This document shows, piece after piece, positions 9,312 to 17,552 of a stretch of 64,000 bases of DNA (position 1 is the stretch's first letter; every line of letters begins with the position of its first letter). Under the pieces are notes generated by a model. The model was given only the letters and a program-made list of their open reading frames with translations, was not told the origin of the DNA and ran no database searches. The position numbers were made by a program, and so were the translations under genes. The stretch spans positions 1 through 64,000 of the forward strand of contig NZ_QRAP01000011.1 of assembly GCF_003363015.1 (NCBI RefSeq), written 5' to 3'. The stretch is from Enterobacillus tribolii (lineage in GTDB: Bacteria; Pseudomonadota; Gammaproteobacteria; Enterobacterales; Enterobacteriaceae).

Positions 9312-9839
9312 ATGACACCAACACACAAAGTGCCGAAGTCCAGAGGACCGGCGTCCGGCAAAAAGAAGAAAACCCGTCAGGAGCTGAATCTGGAAGGGCG
9401 CGATCGCAAGCGGCTGAAAAAGCACCGCGGCAATAAAGCGGGTTCCCGCAATAACGCAGACGACGCGGCGGATAATGCCGGCGGTCGCCGTGCTGCCCGC
9501 GATCCGCGTTTGGGCAGTAAAGTTCCTGTTCCGCTGATTGCCGATGCGCCGCGCACCGTGCAGCCGAAAGCGCCGGTTGAAAAGGCCAGACGCCTGACGC
9601 CGGAAGAAGAGCTGGCCCGCCTGGAGAACGATCCGCGCCTGGATGCCCTGCTGGAGCGCCTGGAAAACGAGGAAACGCTGAACCAGGAAGAGCAGAAATA
9701 CGTGGATGACATGCTGGATCGCATCGATGCGCTGATGGAAGAGTTGGGCATTGAGCTGGATGATGATGAAGAAGACGAAGAGAAGGAAGAAGACATCATG
9801 CAACTGCTCAGACGTGGTAACCCGAAAGACGTATTTTAA
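9312..9839 (+). CDS. yihI: Der GTPase-activating protein YihI
   Basis: YihI stimulates the GTPase Der and so modulates 50S ribosome assembly. The 175-residue cytoplasmic protein has the expected layout. A basic, disordered N-terminus is rich in Lys and Arg (about 1-60). A central helical part contains [17 protein letters not shown]. The C-terminal half is acidic, with a long Asp/Glu run at about residues 150-163. The terminal RRGNPKDVF is conserved. It follows csrC. Confidence 0.95.
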   Translation: MTPTHKVPKSRGPASGKKKKTRQELNLEGRDRKRLKKHRGNKAGSRNNADDAADNAGGRRAARDPRLGSKVPVPLIADAPRTVQPKAPVEKARRLTPEEELARLENDPRLDALLERLENEETLNQEEQKYVDDMLDRIDALMEELGIELDDDEEDEEKEEDIMQLLRRGNPKDVF

Positions 9840-9842
9840 CGC

Positions 9843-10016
9843 GTGACCTGGACGATCCCGCTGATAGCCCTGCTGCTGACGTGTTATATGGTGTGGTTAT
9901 TAGGTAAACTGTGGCGGTTGTCGCAGCGCAAAACGCGCTGGCGCAATGCCGCCCTGAAACACCGTCAGCCGCACTCCGGCTTCCGGTCAGGGAGGCGAAC
10001 CAATCGGAAGGAGTGA
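9843..10016 (+). CDS. Small membrane-anchored basic protein, possible DUF2489 remnant
   Basis: A GTG start 3 nt after the yihI stop opens a 57-codon frame that ends 3 nt before hemN. It encodes one hydrophobic segment (about residues 4-21, TIPLIALLLTCYMVWLL) and then a strongly basic tail. Tight packing between yihI and hemN supports translation by coupling. In related genera a longer DUF2489 protein with an N-terminal membrane anchor can occupy this position, from memory. This could be a shortened form. No function can be assigned. Confidence 0.6.
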   Translation: MTWTIPLIALLLTCYMVWLLGKLWRLSQRKTRWRNAALKHRQPHSGFRSGRRTNRKE

Positions 10017-10019
10017 TGC

Positions 10020-11393
10020 ATGTCGGAACAGGCAATTGTCTGGGATTTGGCCCTGATTCAAAAATATAACTATTCCGGGCCGCGTTATACCTCGTACCCC
10101 ACCGCGCTGGAGTTCAGCGAGGATTTTGATGAGGCCGCGTTCGCACGGGCGGTAGCCCGTTACCCTGAACGTCCGCTGTCATTGTATGTACACATCCCGT
10201 TCTGCCATAAACTCTGCTATTTCTGCGGCTGCAATAAAATCGTTACCCGCCAGACGCATAAAGCGGATGAATATCTCGATCGGCTGGAGCTGGAAATCAA
10301 ACAACGCGCGTCGTTGTTTTCCGGGCGCAAAGTAACCCAGCTGCACTGGGGCGGCGGCACGCCAACGTACCTGAGCAAAGCCCAGATTTCGCGCCTTATG
10401 ACGCTGCTGCGCGGGCATTTTGACTTCCAGCCGGATGCTGAACTGTCTATTGAGATCGACCCGCGTGAAATCGAGCTGGACGTACTGGACCACCTGCGTG
10501 CGGAAGGCTTCAACCGCCTGAGCATGGGGGTGCAGGACTTCAACAAAGACGTTCAGGTGCTGGTAAACCGCGAGCAGGATGAACAGTTCATTTTTGATCT
10601 GATCCACCGGGCGAAGGCTGTCGGTTTCCGTTCAACCAACATTGACCTGATTTACGGACTGCCGAAACAAACGCCGGAGAGCTTCGGTTATACCCTGCAA
10701 CGGGTGATTGAGCTTAATCCGGATCGCCTCAGCGTTTTCAACTATGCACATCTGCCCCAGCTGTTTGCCGCCCAGCGCAAAATCAAGGATGCGGATCTGC
10801 CTTCGGCCGATGACAAACTGACGATACTGCAACAGACCATCGCCACGCTGACCGGCGGTGGCTACCAGTTTATCGGCATGGACCATTTCGCCCACGCCGA
10901 CGATGAACTGGCCGTGGCCCAGCGCGAAGGAAAACTGCACCGTAACTTCCAGGGCTACACCACGCAGGGCGACAGCGACCTGCTGGGGCTGGGCGTATCG
11001 GCGATCAGCATGATCGGCGACAGCTATGCGCAAAACCGTAAGGTGCTCAAAGAGTACTACGCCGATGTTATCGATCACGGTCACGCCCTGTGGAAAGGCC
11101 TGAGCCTGACGAACGATGACTGCCTGCGTCGTGACGTGATTAAAGGGCTGATTTGCAATTTCCGTCTGGATTACGCCCCGATCGAGCGGGATTATCACAT
11201 CAGCTTTGCCGATTATTTTGCCGAAGATCTGGAGCTGCTTGCGCCGCTGGCGCGGGACGGGCTGGTGGAAGTGAGCGACAGCGGCATTCAGGTAACGCCG
11301 CGCGGGCGCTTGCTGATTCGCAATATCTGCATGTGTTTTGACGTTTATCTGCGTAATCAGGCGCGGAAGAAGCAGTTCTCCCGCGTGATCTGA
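10020..11393 (+). CDS. hemN: Oxygen-independent coproporphyrinogen III oxidase HemN
   Basis: HemN is a radical SAM enzyme that decarboxylates coproporphyrinogen III to protoporphyrinogen IX without oxygen. The 457-residue protein carries the [4Fe-4S] motif HIPFC-HKLC-YFC with C62, C66 and C69, plus C71 as in E. coli. It also has the SAM-binding GGGTPT and the HemN C-terminal region. GGAAGGAG just upstream is a strong ribosome binding site. It is cytoplasmic. Confidence 0.98.
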   Translation: MSEQAIVWDLALIQKYNYSGPRYTSYPTALEFSEDFDEAAFARAVARYPERPLSLYVHIPFCHKLCYFCGCNKIVTRQTHKADEYLDRLELEIKQRASLFSGRKVTQLHWGGGTPTYLSKAQISRLMTLLRGHFDFQPDAELSIEIDPREIELDVLDHLRAEGFNRLSMGVQDFNKDVQVLVNREQDEQFIFDLIHRAKAVGFRSTNIDLIYGLPKQTPESFGYTLQRVIELNPDRLSVFNYAHLPQLFAAQRKIKDADLPSADDKLTILQQTIATLTGGGYQFIGMDHFAHADDELAVAQREGKLHRNFQGYTTQGDSDLLGLGVSAISMIGDSYAQNRKVLKEYYADVIDHGHALWKGLSLTNDDCLRRDVIKGLICNFRLDYAPIERDYHISFADYFAEDLELLAPLARDGLVEVSDSGIQVTPRGRLLIRNICMCFDVYLRNQARKKQFSRVI

Positions 11394-11397
11394 TAAG

Positions 11398-11425
11398 GCG
11401 GCCATACCCGTTTGGGTATGGCCGC
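11398..11425. terminator. Hairpin between convergent hemN and kguD
   Basis: GCGGCCATACCC (11398-11409) and GGGTATGGCCGC (11414-11425) form a perfect 12-bp stem with a 4-nt loop. It sits between two converging genes. T runs are poor on both sides. Confidence 0.75.
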
Positions 11426-11435
11426 TATTCCTCAT

Positions 11436-12410
11436 TCAGCGCAACAGATGCCCGTTGACGCTGTTTTCCCGCACCTCGCCCGTCAGGGCGGTGATCAGGT
11501 TATCCACCGCACAGGCCGCCATGTTGTAGCGCGTTTCATGCGTTGCCGACCCGATATGCGGCAACGCGACCACGTTCGGTAACTTCAGCAGTTCTGAATC
11601 TGCCGGCAGAGGTTCCACCTCGAACACATCCAGACCGGCGGCGCGGATGGTGCCGTTTTTCAGTGCCTCAATCAACGCGGCCTGATCGACGATTTTCCCT
11701 CTGGCGCCGTTAATCAAGATAGCTTCCGGCCGCATCTGTGCCAGACGCTGCGCGTTAATCAGCCGGTAGGTTTGATCGGTGAGCGGCAGCGTGATGCAAA
11801 CGAAATCCGCCTGCTCCAGCAGCGGCTCCAGCTCGCAGCGCTGGGCGGCATAGGCCTGCTCCACGCGCGGGTTGGGCATATCGTTCCAGTACAACACTTT
11901 CATGCCGAATCCGGCGTGTGCGCGACGGGCCACGGCGGCGCCGATACGGCCCATGCCCAGAATGCCGATGGTTTTATCGTGCACGTCAACGCCGTAGCTC
12001 TCGCTGCCGATGCTGCGCTGCCACTTACCGGCCTTGACCATTTCCGCCATTTCCAGCGCGCGGCGCGCGGTCATCATAATCAGGGTGAAGACCGTATCGG
12101 CCGTGGTTTCCGTCAATACCGTCGGCGTGTGCATCAGCACGATGCGCCGCTGGGTCAAATCGCTTACGTCGAACTGATCGTAACCGACGGAAATCGTGGA
12201 TATCGCCCTGAGATGCGGGGCGTGATCCAGCAGATCCGCTCGCACCGGTACGCTGGCGCCAATCATTCCGGCCGCATCACTCAGGGCGTGGATCACCTGC
12301 TCGCGGTTTTCTGCTTTGATGCCGTCAAAAAAACGCACCTCAAAATGTTGTTCCAACCGTTGCTGCAAATCGGGCGGAATTTTTTTGTATAACACAACAG
12401 ACTGTTTCAT
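11436..12410 (-). CDS. kguD: 2-ketogluconate-6-phosphate reductase (D-2-hydroxyacid dehydrogenase family)
   Basis: By context this enzyme reduces 2-keto-6-phosphogluconate to 6-phosphogluconate. The 324-residue protein has the D-2-hydroxyacid dehydrogenase layout. The NAD(P) motif is [15 protein letters not shown]. The catalytic Arg lies in INGARGK, the Glu in FEVEPL and the His in PHIGSATHE. It is clearly related to ghrB at 19746-20726. It is the last gene of kguEKTD, 3 nt after the transporter, and the gene order equals the Pseudomonas kgu operon. Alone it could be read as glyoxylate/hydroxypyruvate reductase. The operon favours the kgu role. Confidence 0.85.
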   Translation of the reverse strand: MKQSVVLYKKIPPDLQQRLEQHFEVRFFDGIKAENREQVIHALSDAAGMIGASVPVRADLLDHAPHLRAISTISVGYDQFDVSDLTQRRIVLMHTPTVLTETTADTVFTLIMMTARRALEMAEMVKAGKWQRSIGSESYGVDVHDKTIGILGMGRIGAAVARRAHAGFGMKVLYWNDMPNPRVEQAYAAQRCELEPLLEQADFVCITLPLTDQTYRLINAQRLAQMRPEAILINGARGKIVDQAALIEALKNGTIRAAGLDVFEVEPLPADSELLKLPNVVALPHIGSATHETRYNMAACAVDNLITALTGEVRENSVNGHLLR

Positions 12411-12413
12411 GAC

Positions 12414-13706
12414 TTATTTCCCCTGGGGCTGTAAATCAGAGCCAGCCGGGGTGGCGCTCTGTGACTGTGTCGGTTTCACGATAATGGTCAGCCATACGGA
12501 GGCCAGTAAGGCAACGGCCATGAACACGTAGGAGGCAGACGGTGAACCCGTTGCGCCGTTCAGGTATCCCACGAACCAGGAGCCGCAGAATGAACCCAGC
12601 GCGCCCATGCTGTTGATCAGCGCCATCGCGCCGCCGGAGACGTTGCGCGGCAACATTTCAGGAATGATGGCGAAGAACGGGCCATACGGTGCATACATTG
12701 CCGCGCCAGCGACGACCAGCAGGGCATAAGACAACCAGAAGTTTTCTGAACCGACCAGGAAGGAACCGATGAAAGCCAATGCGCCAATCAACAACAGCGG
12801 CCAGACAAACAGCTTACGGTTCTGCATTTTATCGGACGCCCAGGAAACCACGATCATCGCGATGGTTGCCGCCAGGTACGGTACGGCTGACAGCCAACCG
12901 GCCTTGACCATTCCCATGTTGGTGCCGTGACGCAGAATCGAAGGCAGCCACAGAACAAAGCCGTAAACGCCGATACTCCAGGTAAAATATTGTGCGCACA
13001 GGATGATGACGTTGCGGGAACGGAACGCTTCACCGTAGTTACGTACCGCCTTGATGCCTTCCTGCTCTTTCTGCAGCTGAGCCTGCAACGCGCCTTTTTC
13101 CGCGTCGGAAAGCCATTTCACCTCTTCAGGCTTATCTTTGACCAGAATCCACCAGCAGAAGGCCCAAATAACCGCCGGGAAACCTTCGATGATGAACATT
13201 TCACGCCAGCCGTAAGCCTGAATCAGGTAGCCGGAGACCACCGACATCCACAGCACGGTGACCGGGTTCCCCAGGATCAGAAAGGTGTTGGCGCGCGAAC
13301 GTTCGGCTTTGGTGAACCAGTTACTGATATAAATCAGCATGGCCGGCATAACCGCCGCTTCCACCACGCCAAGCGCGAAACGGATGGTGGCCAGGGCGGG
13401 AATATTGCTGACAATCCCCGTCAGGGTGGCGCACATCCCCCACAGAATCAGGCTCCAGAATACCAGTTTGCGCACGCTGCGGCGCTCGGCGTAGATAGCG
13501 CCGGGGATCTGGAAGAAGAAATAACCGAGAAAGAACAGGGCTCCCAGCAGGGAGGCCATGCCTTTGGTGATACCGAGGTCATCGTTCAGGCCGGCCGCAG
13601 AGGCGAAGCCGAAGTTAGCGCGGTCGAGGTAGGCCAGACTGTAGGTGATGAAGATCACCGGCATCAGGTACCACCAACGTTTTGGGGCAAGACTCGTTGT
13701 ATTCAT
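12414..13706 (-). CDS. kguT: 2-ketogluconate transporter (MFS, anion:cation symporter family)
   Basis: KguT is the expected inner-membrane importer of 2-ketogluconate. The 430-residue protein has about 12 membrane segments and the family N-terminus YLDRANFGFA, followed by GALFFLGYFFFQIPG. This places it in the ACS family with the tartrate, galactarate and glucarate permeases. The start at 13706 is preferred over the ATG at 13715 because AAGGA lies 8 nt before it. A 118-bp gap separates it from kguK. Confidence 0.85.
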   Translation of the reverse strand: MNTTSLAPKRWWYLMPVIFITYSLAYLDRANFGFASAAGLNDDLGITKGMASLLGALFFLGYFFFQIPGAIYAERRSVRKLVFWSLILWGMCATLTGIVSNIPALATIRFALGVVEAAVMPAMLIYISNWFTKAERSRANTFLILGNPVTVLWMSVVSGYLIQAYGWREMFIIEGFPAVIWAFCWWILVKDKPEEVKWLSDAEKGALQAQLQKEQEGIKAVRNYGEAFRSRNVIILCAQYFTWSIGVYGFVLWLPSILRHGTNMGMVKAGWLSAVPYLAATIAMIVVSWASDKMQNRKLFVWPLLLIGALAFIGSFLVGSENFWLSYALLVVAGAAMYAPYGPFFAIIPEMLPRNVSGGAMALINSMGALGSFCGSWFVGYLNGATGSPSASYVFMAVALLASVWLTIIVKPTQSQSATPAGSDLQPQGK

Positions 13707-13824
13707 GGCTGTCATCCTTCAGAACGTATCGCGGCGTTTTGCCATGATACGCGGTTTTACGGTGTCGTCCGGTGGCTGTAGGGCCAGAGAAAGACGTATC
13801 TGTGTTGTTATCCGTCGCGTTTTG

Positions 13825-14772
13825 TTATTCGCCCAGCTGCTGCCGGGTCGGTAATCCTTCGCTGTCGCCGATGGCCTGTACCGCCAGCGCACCGATTTTA
13901 TTGCCGCGCATAACGGCATCCGCCAGGGGTTTACCCTCCAGCAGGGCGCTGATGACGCCCACGGCGAAGCCGTCGCCGGCGCCGACCGTATCCACCACGT
14001 GCGCGACGTGTACCGCAGAAACGTGCTGCTGGTGGCCATCCGCGGTCTTGAACCAGGCGCCGTCGGCGCCAAGCTTAATGATGACGGCGCGCACCCCTTG
14101 CTCCAGATAGAAGTCGGCGATGGCTTCCGGGGTATCGCGGCCTGTCAGGATCTGGCCTTCTTTCAGGCCGGGCAACACCCAGTCAGCCTGGAATGCCAGC
14201 TCGTTGAGTTTTTCGCACATCACCTGCTGGCTGGGCCATAACACCGGGCGCAGGTTGGGATCGAAGGAAATGGTTTTGCCCATTGCCCGCATTTCTGCGG
14301 CGGCATGGTTGCTCAGCGCCAGCGATTCCGGCGACAGCGCGGCGGCTACGCCGCTCAGGTGCAGGTGGCGCGCGCCGGCAAAGTAGGCGCGGTCGAAATC
14401 GGCGACGGACAGGTGGCTGGCGGCCGATCCCTTACGGAAATATTCCACTTTGGGATCGGTTCCATTTTCGGCTTTGGATTTCAGCTGAAAGCCGGTTGGA
14501 AACGCGTCATCAACGGTCACGCCGCGGCTGTCGATGCCTTCTTTCTTCAGGGTTTCCAGCGTAAAGCGGCCAAACGAATCGTTACCGATGCGGCTGACCC
14601 AACCAACGTTCAACCCCAGGCGCGACAGGCCGATGGAGACGTTCAGCTCCGCGCCGGCGATGCGTTTGGTGAAGTGGTTCACCTCAGCCAGATCGCCGGT
14701 TTCCTGTGCCACGAACATCGCCATGGCTTCACCGCAGGTAATAACGTCCAGAGGATATGCAGATGTATTCAT
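13825..14772 (-). CDS. kguK: 2-ketogluconate kinase (PfkB family)
   Basis: KguK phosphorylates 2-ketogluconate at C6 with ATP. The 315-residue protein shows the PfkB/ribokinase signatures: a substrate-side AGAELNVSIGLSRLG near residue 40 and the C-terminal catalytic DTVGAGDGFAVGV with its base Asp. It also resembles 2-keto-3-deoxygluconate kinase, but its position in kguEKTD argues for 2-ketogluconate. Its ATG is 2 nt after the kguE stop, so the two are translationally coupled. Confidence 0.85.
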   Translation of the reverse strand: MNTSAYPLDVITCGEAMAMFVAQETGDLAEVNHFTKRIAGAELNVSIGLSRLGLNVGWVSRIGNDSFGRFTLETLKKEGIDSRGVTVDDAFPTGFQLKSKAENGTDPKVEYFRKGSAASHLSVADFDRAYFAGARHLHLSGVAAALSPESLALSNHAAAEMRAMGKTISFDPNLRPVLWPSQQVMCEKLNELAFQADWVLPGLKEGQILTGRDTPEAIADFYLEQGVRAVIIKLGADGAWFKTADGHQQHVSAVHVAHVVDTVGAGDGFAVGVISALLEGKPLADAVMRGNKIGALAVQAIGDSEGLPTRQQLGE

Positions 14773-14774
14773 AA

Positions 14775-15527
14775 TCAGTGTGCTCGCAGTAAGTTTACGT
14801 AATGGCGGGTTACCGCAGTCAGGTCGTCGCCCTGCAGGGGGAACTCGATACCGCGCATCACGTTGCCCGGCAGCATTTCAAGCAGGGGCTTCCAGCTGCC
14901 GTCGCTGTTATCCAGTTCAACGGCGCACCAGCCTTTGTCGTTGCGGCAGGCGGCTTTTACATGAATATAGCCGACGGTATCTCCTAAGGTTTGTGCGGCC
15001 TGGACGGCGTCCTGACCTACCCAGTGCCAGTTAGCCATGTCGAACGTCATCCGGATCGGACAATGACAGTCATTGACCGCCGCGAAGAAGGCATTCAGCG
15101 GCGAGAGGATGCCGCAGTCAGGCGTTTGGTCGTTCTCGACCACCAGTTGTACCGGGCTTTGCGCCAGCCGGGCGCTGAGGCCGGTAAAGTTAAAGCCGGG
15201 ACGGTAGTGCCCGAGGGAGAATTTGATTACCCGGGCCTTCAACTGCGCGGCTTCTTCCAGACGGGCGGCAAGATGGGCGTTGAGATTGCCGGCTTCGTCA
15301 AACAACCCTTCCGGAACGGAGTACACGGCAAACAGATTCAACGCTTCTATTTGCCGGGCCAACGCCGGCAGCGCTGCCAGATCCTGTTCATCCATCAGCT
15401 CACGGCGGATTTCAACGCCGTCCGCGCCGGAAGCGGCAATCACCGGCAGTAGCGCGGCCTGTCCTCCCAGTCTTTTTACGGTATCCCACCCGTAGGCGGC
15501 AGTTACAACAACGATTTCCTGATGCAT
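14775..15527 (-). CDS. kguE: KguE, sugar phosphate isomerase/epimerase family
   Basis: This is the first gene of the 2-ketogluconate operon. The 250-residue protein is a TIM barrel of the AP-endonuclease-2/xylose-isomerase-like type, with metal-ligand regions GVEIRRELM, VVENDQTPD, TFDMANWHW and GIEFPLQGDD. The exact reaction of KguE is not established even in Pseudomonas. GGGAG lies just upstream of the ATG at 15527. An operator-like palindrome lies 54-67 bp upstream of that start. Confidence 0.85.
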   Translation of the reverse strand: MHQEIVVVTAAYGWDTVKRLGGQAALLPVIAASGADGVEIRRELMDEQDLAALPALARQIEALNLFAVYSVPEGLFDEAGNLNAHLAARLEEAAQLKARVIKFSLGHYRPGFNFTGLSARLAQSPVQLVVENDQTPDCGILSPLNAFFAAVNDCHCPIRMTFDMANWHWVGQDAVQAAQTLGDTVGYIHVKAACRNDKGWCAVELDNSDGSWKPLLEMLPGNVMRGIEFPLQGDDLTAVTRHYVNLLRAH

Positions 15528-15580
15528 TTTTTTCTCCCTGGTGATTAAAAGATCACCTGATTGCTTAGGAATAAAGTATT

Positions 15581-15594
15581 TGGAACCGGTTCCA
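15581..15594. promoter_or_regulatory. LacI/PtxS-type operator of the kgu operon
   Basis: TGGAACCGGTTCCA is a perfect 14-bp palindrome with the central CpG-type step of LacI-family operators. It differs at one symmetric position from the Pseudomonas PtxS operator core TGAAACCGGTTTCA, which controls kgu genes there. It lies 54 bp upstream of kguE. No LacI-family gene is in this window. Confidence 0.8.
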
Positions 15595-15618
15595 TAAAAA
15601 AGCGATAAATGGTGGATT

Positions 15619-15634
15619 TATGATCTGCATCACG
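15619..15634. promoter_or_regulatory. Candidate CRP site upstream of the kgu operon
   Basis: TATGA-TCTGCA-TCACG matches 8 of 10 conserved CRP positions (TGTGA-N6-TCACA). It lies on the promoter-distal side of the operator, where an activator would sit. Confidence 0.5.
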
Positions 15635-15701
15635 GGATGCAAGAGAGAGGAAACAAAAGTGTGAACTGTGGCAATAATTGCTGAAAAAGGAAGGAAACAA
15701 G

Positions 15702-15728
15702 GGGAAAACCGGGGCCATACGGCCCCGG
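15702..15728 (-). terminator. Intrinsic terminator of yidE
   Basis: On the minus strand CCGGGGCC and GGCCCCGG (15709-15728) pair around a 4-nt loop, followed by TTTT. It lies 8 nt past the yidE stop. Confidence 0.85.
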
Positions 15729-15735
15729 ATAGGGG

Positions 15736-17394
15736 CTACATAGCCCAGAAGATCACGGCCAGTAATTGTGGCGACATAATACGCAGGAACATCGCCAGCG
15801 GGTACACCGTGGCATAGGAAAGCGCAGCCGCGCCGCTGGTGGCGTGCAGGTTATTCGCGAAGGCCAGCGCCGGCGGATCGGTCATGGAGCCGGCCAGCAT
15901 CCCGCAGATGGTCAGATAGTTCATTTTGGCCACCATGCGCGCCAGAATGCCTGCGGTCAGCAGCGGAATGGCGGTAATGAATACGCCGTATAAGATCCAG
16001 GTTAGGCCGTCGCCGTGCAGCAGGGTGTCAAAGAAATTCCCGCCGGACTTCAGGCCCACCACGGACAAAAACAGCACGATGCCCAGTTCCCGTAGCGCCA
16101 GGTTGGCGCTGGGCGGCATAAACCAGTACAGCTTGCCAATGCTGCCGATACGGCCAAGAATCAGGGCGATAACCAGCGGCCCGCCGGCTAACCCCAGCTT
16201 CAGCGCCGCCGGGAAACCGGGGATAAACAGCGGAATGGAGCCTAACAGCACGCCAAGGCCGATACCGATAAATACCGGCAGCATCTGCACCTGTTGCAGT
16301 TTTTGCTGGGCGTTGCCGACGATATCCGCGACGGCGTCGATGGACTGCGGCCGGCCGACCAGGTTCAGGATATCCCCGAATTGCAGAGTGGCATTGCTGC
16401 TGGCTACCAGTTCTACGCCGGCGCGGTTAAGGCGGGAAACCACCACGTCATATTTCTGTTTCAGGTTCAGATCGCGGATTTTCTTGCCCAGCACCTGCTC
16501 GTTGGTCACCACCACGCGGCTGACCTGCAGCTCCGTGCCGCGGGTTGACAGCGAGACGTCGACTTCGTCACCGATTACCAGCCGAGCCCTTTCCAGATCG
16601 GCACGTAGCCCGACCAGATGGATCAAATCGCCCATTTCGACCACCGTGGACGATGAGGGCACCATCAGATGTTCGCCGCGCTTCAGGCGTGAGCAGACCA
16701 CGCTGTCTTCATTCAGCATCGGAATCTGTTCGATGGTCAGGCCATGCAGGTTGGGGTTGCTCACCGAAATGTTCATGGTTTGCAGCAGTTCATGGCTTTG
16801 GCCGTTATGCTCGTCGAAATCTTTGGCTTCGGCCTCGATGTTGACGCGGAAAAAGACCCGGATTAGCCACATCACCAGCAGAATGCCGCAAATCCCGAAC
16901 GGGTAGGCCATGGCGTAGCCCATCCCCATCTTATCTATCAGCGCCGGGTCGGAGCCCAGATCGCTCAGGATTTGCTGGCCTGCGCCCAGCGCCGGTGTGT
17001 TGGTTACGGCGCCGGAGAAGACGCCAAGAATGATTGGCAGCGGCACATCAAACAGCTTATGGATCACGGCGGTAACCAGTCCGCCCATCACCACCATCAG
17101 GATGGCGAACCCGTTGAGCCGCAGCCCGGATACCCGCAGGGAGGAAAAAAAGCCCGGGCCAACCTGAATACCAATGGAATAAACGAACAGGATCAGGCCG
17201 AATTCCTGGATGAAGTGCAGCATGTCGCCGTTCAGCGTCAGCTGATACATCTGCGCGAAATGGCCGACAATAATGCCGCCGAACAGAACGCCGCCAATCC
17301 CCAATCCGACACCATAGATACGCCAGTTACCAATCCACAGACCTAATACGGCAACAAGCGCCAGCATACTCACCGTAAGGGCGATATCGCTCAT
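15736..17394 (-). CDS. yidE: Putative transporter YidE (AspT/YidE family)
   Basis: YidE belongs to the aspartate:alanine exchanger (AspT) family. Its substrate is unknown. The 552-residue protein has an N-terminal membrane block (about 1-190, with [20 protein letters not shown]), two cytoplasmic TrkA-C (RCK-C) domains (about 200-365) and a C-terminal membrane block (about 370-550, with [20 protein letters not shown]). It is close to E. coli YidE throughout. It has its own terminator and is not obviously part of the kgu operon. Confidence 0.93.
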   Translation of the reverse strand: MSDIALTVSMLALVAVLGLWIGNWRIYGVGLGIGGVLFGGIIVGHFAQMYQLTLNGDMLHFIQEFGLILFVYSIGIQVGPGFFSSLRVSGLRLNGFAILMVVMGGLVTAVIHKLFDVPLPIILGVFSGAVTNTPALGAGQQILSDLGSDPALIDKMGMGYAMAYPFGICGILLVMWLIRVFFRVNIEAEAKDFDEHNGQSHELLQTMNISVSNPNLHGLTIEQIPMLNEDSVVCSRLKRGEHLMVPSSSTVVEMGDLIHLVGLRADLERARLVIGDEVDVSLSTRGTELQVSRVVVTNEQVLGKKIRDLNLKQKYDVVVSRLNRAGVELVASSNATLQFGDILNLVGRPQSIDAVADIVGNAQQKLQQVQMLPVFIGIGLGVLLGSIPLFIPGFPAALKLGLAGGPLVIALILGRIGSIGKLYWFMPPSANLALRELGIVLFLSVVGLKSGGNFFDTLLHGDGLTWILYGVFITAIPLLTAGILARMVAKMNYLTICGMLAGSMTDPPALAFANNLHATSGAAALSYATVYPLAMFLRIMSPQLLAVIFWAM

Positions 17395-17552
17395 TGTAAA
17401 AACGTCCTTGCGTCAAAGTTGAACGAAACGGCGTAACAAAGCCGAAAATCCCTAACATCATTCAGGATTTCCCTGCGGGTTGCTGTGGCGTGTGCCACAG
17501 ATCGCAGGGATTATTGACACGTTTCCGCTCACACTGGAATTTTATGAATCAA

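Noticed and set aside
12927-13781. 284-codon plus-strand frame opposite kguT
   Set aside because: It is antisense to a conserved transporter, and its composition (many Gln and Arg) is typical of a shadow frame.
15540-15557. GGTGAT/ATCACC palindrome directly upstream of the kguE ribosome binding site
   Set aside because: The arms are only 6 bp and it lies downstream of the stronger 14-bp operator; it may be incidental.
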